Source: Streptomyces inhibens (GTDB lineage: Bacteria > Actinomycetota > Actinomycetes > Streptomycetales > Streptomycetaceae). From it: a stretch of 42,637 bases of DNA. Made by a program: the position numbers and the translations under genes. Below the pieces are notes generated by a model, which saw nothing but the letters and a program-made list of their open reading frames with translations, was not told the DNA's origin and searched no databases. Location of the stretch: positions 1 through 42,637 of the forward strand of contig NZ_QUAC01000029.1 in the NCBI RefSeq assembly GCF_003389455.1, given 5' to 3'. Shown one piece after another: positions 40,129 to 42,637 of this stretch. Position 1 is the stretch's first letter. Each line of letters opens with the position of its first letter.

Positions 40129-41939
40129 TAGACGGCGTTGGTGCCCGGGCGGGGGAACTGGGCCGGGCCCGCGATGATGCGGTCCTGGTGCTCGGTGCCG
40201 TACGCGTCGACCGGGTGCAGGCCCGCTCCGGACAGCTGGAGCAGGCCGCTCGGGGTCCCGTCCGCGCCACGTTCCGGCACCAGTTCGCCCCGGGACGTCA
40301 GGGCGTGCAGCAGGGGGTCGGCGGTCCGGTCGGGGTCGGGGGGTGCCAGCCGGGCATCGAGGAGGACCCTCGCCTCGTGGACGGTGCCGGGGAGGGCGGG
40401 GCCGGTGGCGCGGAAGACAGCAGGGCCGGTGGCGCGGAAGACGGCGGGGCCCGGGGCCCCCTCGGTGCCGGCCGTGATCTCCACCCGCATATCGGGCCCG
40501 ACGAACGTCACCACCCCCGCCTCCGCCAGCGCCAGCAGCTGCTCGGCGCGCAGTGGCGGCGGGCCCGAGCTGAGGTACGTGCCGATCGCGAAGTGGCCGA
40601 GTGCCTCGGTGACTTGGGCGGGATCCAGGTCGCCGGCGCGCCACAGCTCCTCGATGACCGCGCCGACCCGTTGCAGGGCGTCGACGAGTGCGGTCTCGAC
40701 GCCGCGCGCGGGTCCGGTGCGGCGGTGCAGGACCTCGGCGAGGTGACCGCGCAGTTGCCGCTGGAGGTCGTCGGTGTCGGCGCACCGCAGACCGGCCAGC
40801 GGCGCGGCCAGCCGGTCCAGGTCGAATCGGTCCGCGGGGTCGGGCACCGCCTCGCGGGCGAGTTTGGCCAGCCGGTCGGCGTCGGTGATCAGCAGGGCGT
40901 ACTGGGCGTCGAAGTCCTGCCAGGTCATACGGGTACGGGCGGGCTGCCCGGCGAAGAGGGCGCGGTAGTGGCACCAGCCCAGTTCGGCCAGCACCAGCGG
41001 CCAGGCGTCGCGGGCGAAGGAGGCGCCGGACCTGGACAGCCGGGCGCGGCAGGCGTCGACAGTGGCGAAGCGCAGACCAGCGGGCGGGGCGGGCAGGGCC
41101 GATGACAAGGGGCGCGCCGGTTTCGGGGGCAGCGGTACGCCGCGGCGGGAGCCCGCGTACAGCCGGGGCTCACGGCCGGAGGGCAGATAGCGCAGCGCGC
41201 CGTCGGGGGTGCGGACGAAGCGGCCGCCGCGGCCCTCGGTCAGCAGCGCCAGGCAGTCGATGAAGACCAGGCCGAGGCCGCGGACGACGACGGGCGCGCC
41301 GGGCGGGATGCGGTCCAGCGCGTCGGGGTCGGCGGGGCCGGGGCCTATGCGCAGCAGGCCGGGCGGAGTGGGGGCGGCGAGGGTTTCGGTGTGTCCTTGG
41401 GCGAAGACCACCCGGTCGGCGAGGAAGGGGGGTTCGCCGGAGTCGAGGATCACCTGTTGGCGGCCGGCCGGCGGTGCGTCCGGGAGCGCCTCGTCGGGGG
41501 CCGTCCGTACCAGGTCGATCACTCGCGCGCGATGGACGAACAGCCGTACGGAGGCGGGCCGTTGGCGGGTCACGGTCTCGAAGAAGTGCCGCAGATAGCG
41601 GCCCTGGTCACGGCGGGCGGCGTAGGCGCCGTCGTGCAACGGGGCGTCGAGCCAGCCGGCGGTGGTGGGGCCGGGGCGCGGCGGTCCCGCGCAGTCCACG
41701 CTCTCGTCGGGGTACATGGTGACGTGCTCGGCGGCGGAGTTCATCCACAGCAGGCCGGGCTGGTCGGTGCGCCAGGTGCGGCCGGCGCCGGGTGGGTACG
41801 GGTCGACGATGTGCAGGTCCAGGAGGCACTCGCCGTACAGGGCGGGGACGTTGGCGAGGATCCGCTCGACGATCGAGGCGCCGCGGGGTCCACAGCCGAT
41901 GACGCAGAGGGAGCGGGCCGGGCCCATGTGGTGGTTCAA
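40080..41939 (-). CDS. FAD/NAD(P)-binding protein, probable lanthipeptide-cluster oxidoreductase
   Basis: A 619-residue flavoprotein-like enzyme. The N-terminal Rossmann motif is VIGCGPRGASIVERIL, followed by HIVDPYPPGAGRTWRTDQPGLLWMN, a pattern of the FAD/NAD(P)-binding family PF13454. A second dinucleotide-binding strand is VVRGLGLVFIDCLALL. The octapeptide GPAVFRAT is duplicated in tandem near 500-515. TTG 41939 has GGAGG 4 bases upstream; ATG 41927 is the alternative start, with poor spacing. It lies directly downstream of three lanthipeptide precursor genes across a terminator, so it may oxidise or otherwise tailor the peptide. The reaction is unknown. It is not a LanD-type decarboxylase. 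Confidence 0.82.
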   Translation of the reverse strand: MNHHMGPARSLCVIGCGPRGASIVERILANVPALYGECLLDLHIVDPYPPGAGRTWRTDQPGLLWMNSAAEHVTMYPDESVDCAGPPRPGPTTAGWLDAPLHDGAYAARRDQGRYLRHFFETVTRQRPASVRLFVHRARVIDLVRTAPDEALPDAPPAGRQQVILDSGEPPFLADRVVFAQGHTETLAAPTPPGLLRIGPGPADPDALDRIPPGAPVVVRGLGLVFIDCLALLTEGRGGRFVRTPDGALRYLPSGREPRLYAGSRRGVPLPPKPARPLSSALPAPPAGLRFATVDACRARLSRSGASFARDAWPLVLAELGWCHYRALFAGQPARTRMTWQDFDAQYALLITDADRLAKLAREAVPDPADRFDLDRLAAPLAGLRCADTDDLQRQLRGHLAEVLHRRTGPARGVETALVDALQRVGAVIEELWRAGDLDPAQVTEALGHFAIGTYLSSGPPPLRAEQLLALAEAGVVTFVGPDMRVEITAGTEGAPGPAVFRATGPAVFRATGPALPGTVHEARVLLDARLAPPDPDRTADPLLHALTSRGELVPERGADGTPSGLLQLSGAGLHPVDAYGTEHQDRIIAGPAQFPRPGTNAVYFRQNDAIARSLLGGD

Positions 41940-41989
41940 CTGGCCTCCGTCCGTGGGCCTCCGTCCGTGAAACTCCGTAAAACACAGGG

Positions 41990-42026
41990 GCCCGGTGGCC
42001 CGTGCCGAAGCACGGGACCACCGGGC
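41990..42026 (-). terminator. Terminator/attenuator after the last precursor gene
   Basis: GCCCGGTGGCCCGTGC (41990-42005) pairs with 42010-42026, with one bulged A and a 4-base loop, CGAA. It is a 16-bp GC-rich stem 7 bases after the stop of the lanthipeptide precursor at 42033 on the minus strand. It should stop most transcription before the FAD gene, keeping precursor expression higher than that of the enzyme. Confidence 0.8.
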
Positions 42027-42032
42027 GCCGTG

Positions 42033-42119
42033 TCAGCAACCGCCGCTGATCGTGGAGCCGAGTGCCTGAGCGTCACGCTCGCCCGGCACCTCCAGGCCCT
42101 GAAGGTCCATGATGGTCAT
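42033..42119 (-). CDS. Class III lanthipeptide precursor, copy A
   Basis: A 28-residue peptide. The leader MTIMDLQGLEVPGERDAQ resembles class III leaders such as the labyrinthopeptin MASILELQDLEVE, including the ELQ/DLQ recognition block for LanKC enzymes. The core STISGGC fits Ser-x2-Ser-x2-Cys, the minimal labionin motif (Ser22, Ser25, Cys28). ATG 42119 follows GGAGGTGTCGTAG (GGAGGT, 8-base spacing). Copies B and C share the same sequence and ribosome binding site. A strong terminator follows. No synthetase is in the window; it is expected to the right of the edge. Confidence 0.85.
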   Translation of the reverse strand: MTIMDLQGLEVPGERDAQALGSTISGGC

Positions 42120-42166
42120 CTACGACACCTCCCTTCCGCGGATCGAAAGACGTGTGTACCGTGGCT

Positions 42167-42198
42167 ACACGGTGTGTGGTGGAGACCGAACACCGTGT
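42167..42198 (-). terminator. Hairpin between precursor copies A and B
   Basis: ACACGGTGT (42167-42175) pairs exactly with ACACCGTGT (42190-42198) around a 14-base loop, in the 105-base gap between copies B and A. It may be a processing or stabilising hairpin of the precursor mRNA. Confidence 0.5.
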
Positions 42199-42224
42199 GT
42201 TGAGGCACTGTGTGGTCAGCTGCG

Positions 42225-42311
42225 TCAGCAGCCGCCGCTGATGGTGGAGCCGAGCGCCTGAGCGTCACGCTCGCCCGGCACCTCCAGGCCCTGAAGGTCC
42301 ATGATGGTCAT
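42225..42311 (-). CDS. Class III lanthipeptide precursor, copy B
   Basis: It encodes exactly the same 28 residues as copy A (core STISGGC), with three synonymous differences. ATG 42311 has the same GGAGGT ribosome binding site and the same 19-base flank CTACGACACCTCCCTTCCG as copy A. This points to a recent duplication of gene plus leader. Confidence 0.85.
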   Translation of the reverse strand: MTIMDLQGLEVPGERDAQALGSTISGGC

Positions 42312-42399
42312 CTACGACACCTCCCTTCCGATGCTTCGTTGTGACGGATGATCACGGTGGTGACGTACCAGGTGCCGTTGCGGGACACCTGGAGCCGGT

Positions 42400-42425
42400 G
42401 GACCGTGCACGATGGTGCGCGGTCC
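42400..42425 (-). terminator. Hairpin between precursor copies B and C
   Basis: GGACCGTGCAC (42400-42410) pairs with GTGCGCGGTCC (42415-42425) around GATG with one mismatch, giving a stem of about 11 bp. It lies 13 bases after the stop of copy C (minus strand) and before copy B. It may attenuate or punctuate the transcript. Confidence 0.55.
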
Positions 42426-42438
42426 GCCCGGCATCACG

Positions 42439-42525
42439 TCAGCAGCCGCCGCTGACGGTGGAGCCGAGCGCCTGAGCGTCACGCTCGCCCGGCACCTCCA
42501 GGCCCTGAAGGTCCATGATGGTCAT
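42439..42525 (-). CDS. Class III lanthipeptide precursor, copy C
   Basis: 28 residues, identical in the leader to copies A and B; the core is STVSGGC with Val24 for Ile. It keeps the labionin pattern Ser22-x2-Ser25-x2-Cys28. ATG 42525 has the same GGAGGT site. It is the first of the three in transcription order. The frame upstream ends in TAG directly before this ATG, so an upstream gene might be coupled to it. Confidence 0.85.
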   Translation of the reverse strand: MTIMDLQGLEVPGERDAQALGSTVSGGC

Positions 42526-42637
42526 TTACGACACCTCCCTTCCGTGGTGCGCAGTGCCCGCTGCCCCGGACGGGGCGGCGAGGGTGGCGGCGCTCGTGGC
42601 GCCGCCGCCGCGTCCCGGGGCCGCCGAGTGAACGGCT
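42526..42637 (-). other. Possible C-terminal end of an upstream gene
   Basis: On the minus strand, a frame beginning at the window edge runs 36 codons with very high G/C third positions (AVHSAAPGRGGGATSAATLAA ...) to a TAG at 42526-42528, immediately before the copy C ATG. It may be the end of another cluster gene or merely the leader of the precursor operon. Too little is visible to identify it. Confidence 0.2.

Noticed and set aside
1..42637. CRISPR array, tRNA, rRNA, insertion sequence or integrase
   Set aside because: No regularly spaced identical repeats with unique spacers, no tRNA-like cloverleaf with a TTCGA loop, no transposase or integrase motifs and no terminal inverted repeats with target duplications were seen by eye. 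A tRNAscan/ISfinder run would confirm.

Overview
The window is from a high-GC actinomycete, almost certainly Streptomyces or a close relative. The evidence is the strong G/C bias at third codon positions, rare TTA codons confined to a few regulatory or accessory genes, a Streptomyces-type cold-shock/DEAD-box locus, an rpf-like LysM protein, a serine/threonine kinase, class III lanthipeptide precursors, and small HTH-associated gene sets typical of the genus. No rRNA, tRNA, CRISPR array, insertion sequence or integrase was seen.

Layout. 1-3.1 kb: tail of a low-complexity secreted protein with a perfect terminator, an MBL-fold hydrolase, a STAS anti-sigma antagonist, a DUF5994 protein and two small proteins. 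3.2-7.0 kb: a cold-shock block (MerR-like regulator, AT-rich leader, CspA, DEAD-box helicase, SCO5918-like protein). 7.0-10.6 kb: a minus-strand run of acyltransferase, methyltransferase and glycosyltransferase, probably for a surface glycan or glycolipid. 10.8-16 kb: a NarL-type two-component system, a divergent apolipoprotein N-acyltransferase-like membrane nitrilase, and a convergent Ser/Thr kinase. 16-21 kb: ferredoxin/P450 pair, then a DrrAB-type ABC exporter with a DUF4097 protein and a ribbon-helix-helix protein. The last has a helically phased array of TGGCGCCA sites over its own promoter. 21-25 kb: DoxX, Tat-exported DJ-1/PfpI protein, PP2C phosphatase, site-2 protease with CBS domains.

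25-27.2 kb: two convergent, related small secreted Asn/Gly/Ser-rich proteins around a textbook terminator, then an rpf-like resuscitation factor. 27.5-30.9 kb: a PPTase-like protein that lacks key residues, divergent from a second two-component system. Kinase and regulator each carry one TTA codon, at opposite extremes of the gene pair, followed by a 15-bp minisatellite. 30.9-33.4 kb: a divergent module of three tiny overlapping genes against an HTH/DUF5919 regulator plus a CYTH enzyme, with a perfect 15-bp palindrome between them.

33.5-39.8 kb: a polymorphic toxin operon read leftward: SseB-like protein, WXG-like protein, a 1604-residue WXG/RHS toxin with a 133-residue C-terminal toxin domain, and a low-GC candidate immunity gene. 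40-42.6 kb: the left edge of a lanthipeptide cluster. Three nearly identical 28-residue precursors carry a labyrinthopeptin-like leader and a minimal Ser-x2-Ser-x2-Cys labionin core, with hairpins between and after them, followed by a large FAD/NAD(P)-binding protein. The LanKC synthetase would lie beyond the right edge. This is the strongest candidate for a little-described system. The phased RHH operator array, the toxin domain and the paired secreted proteins come next.
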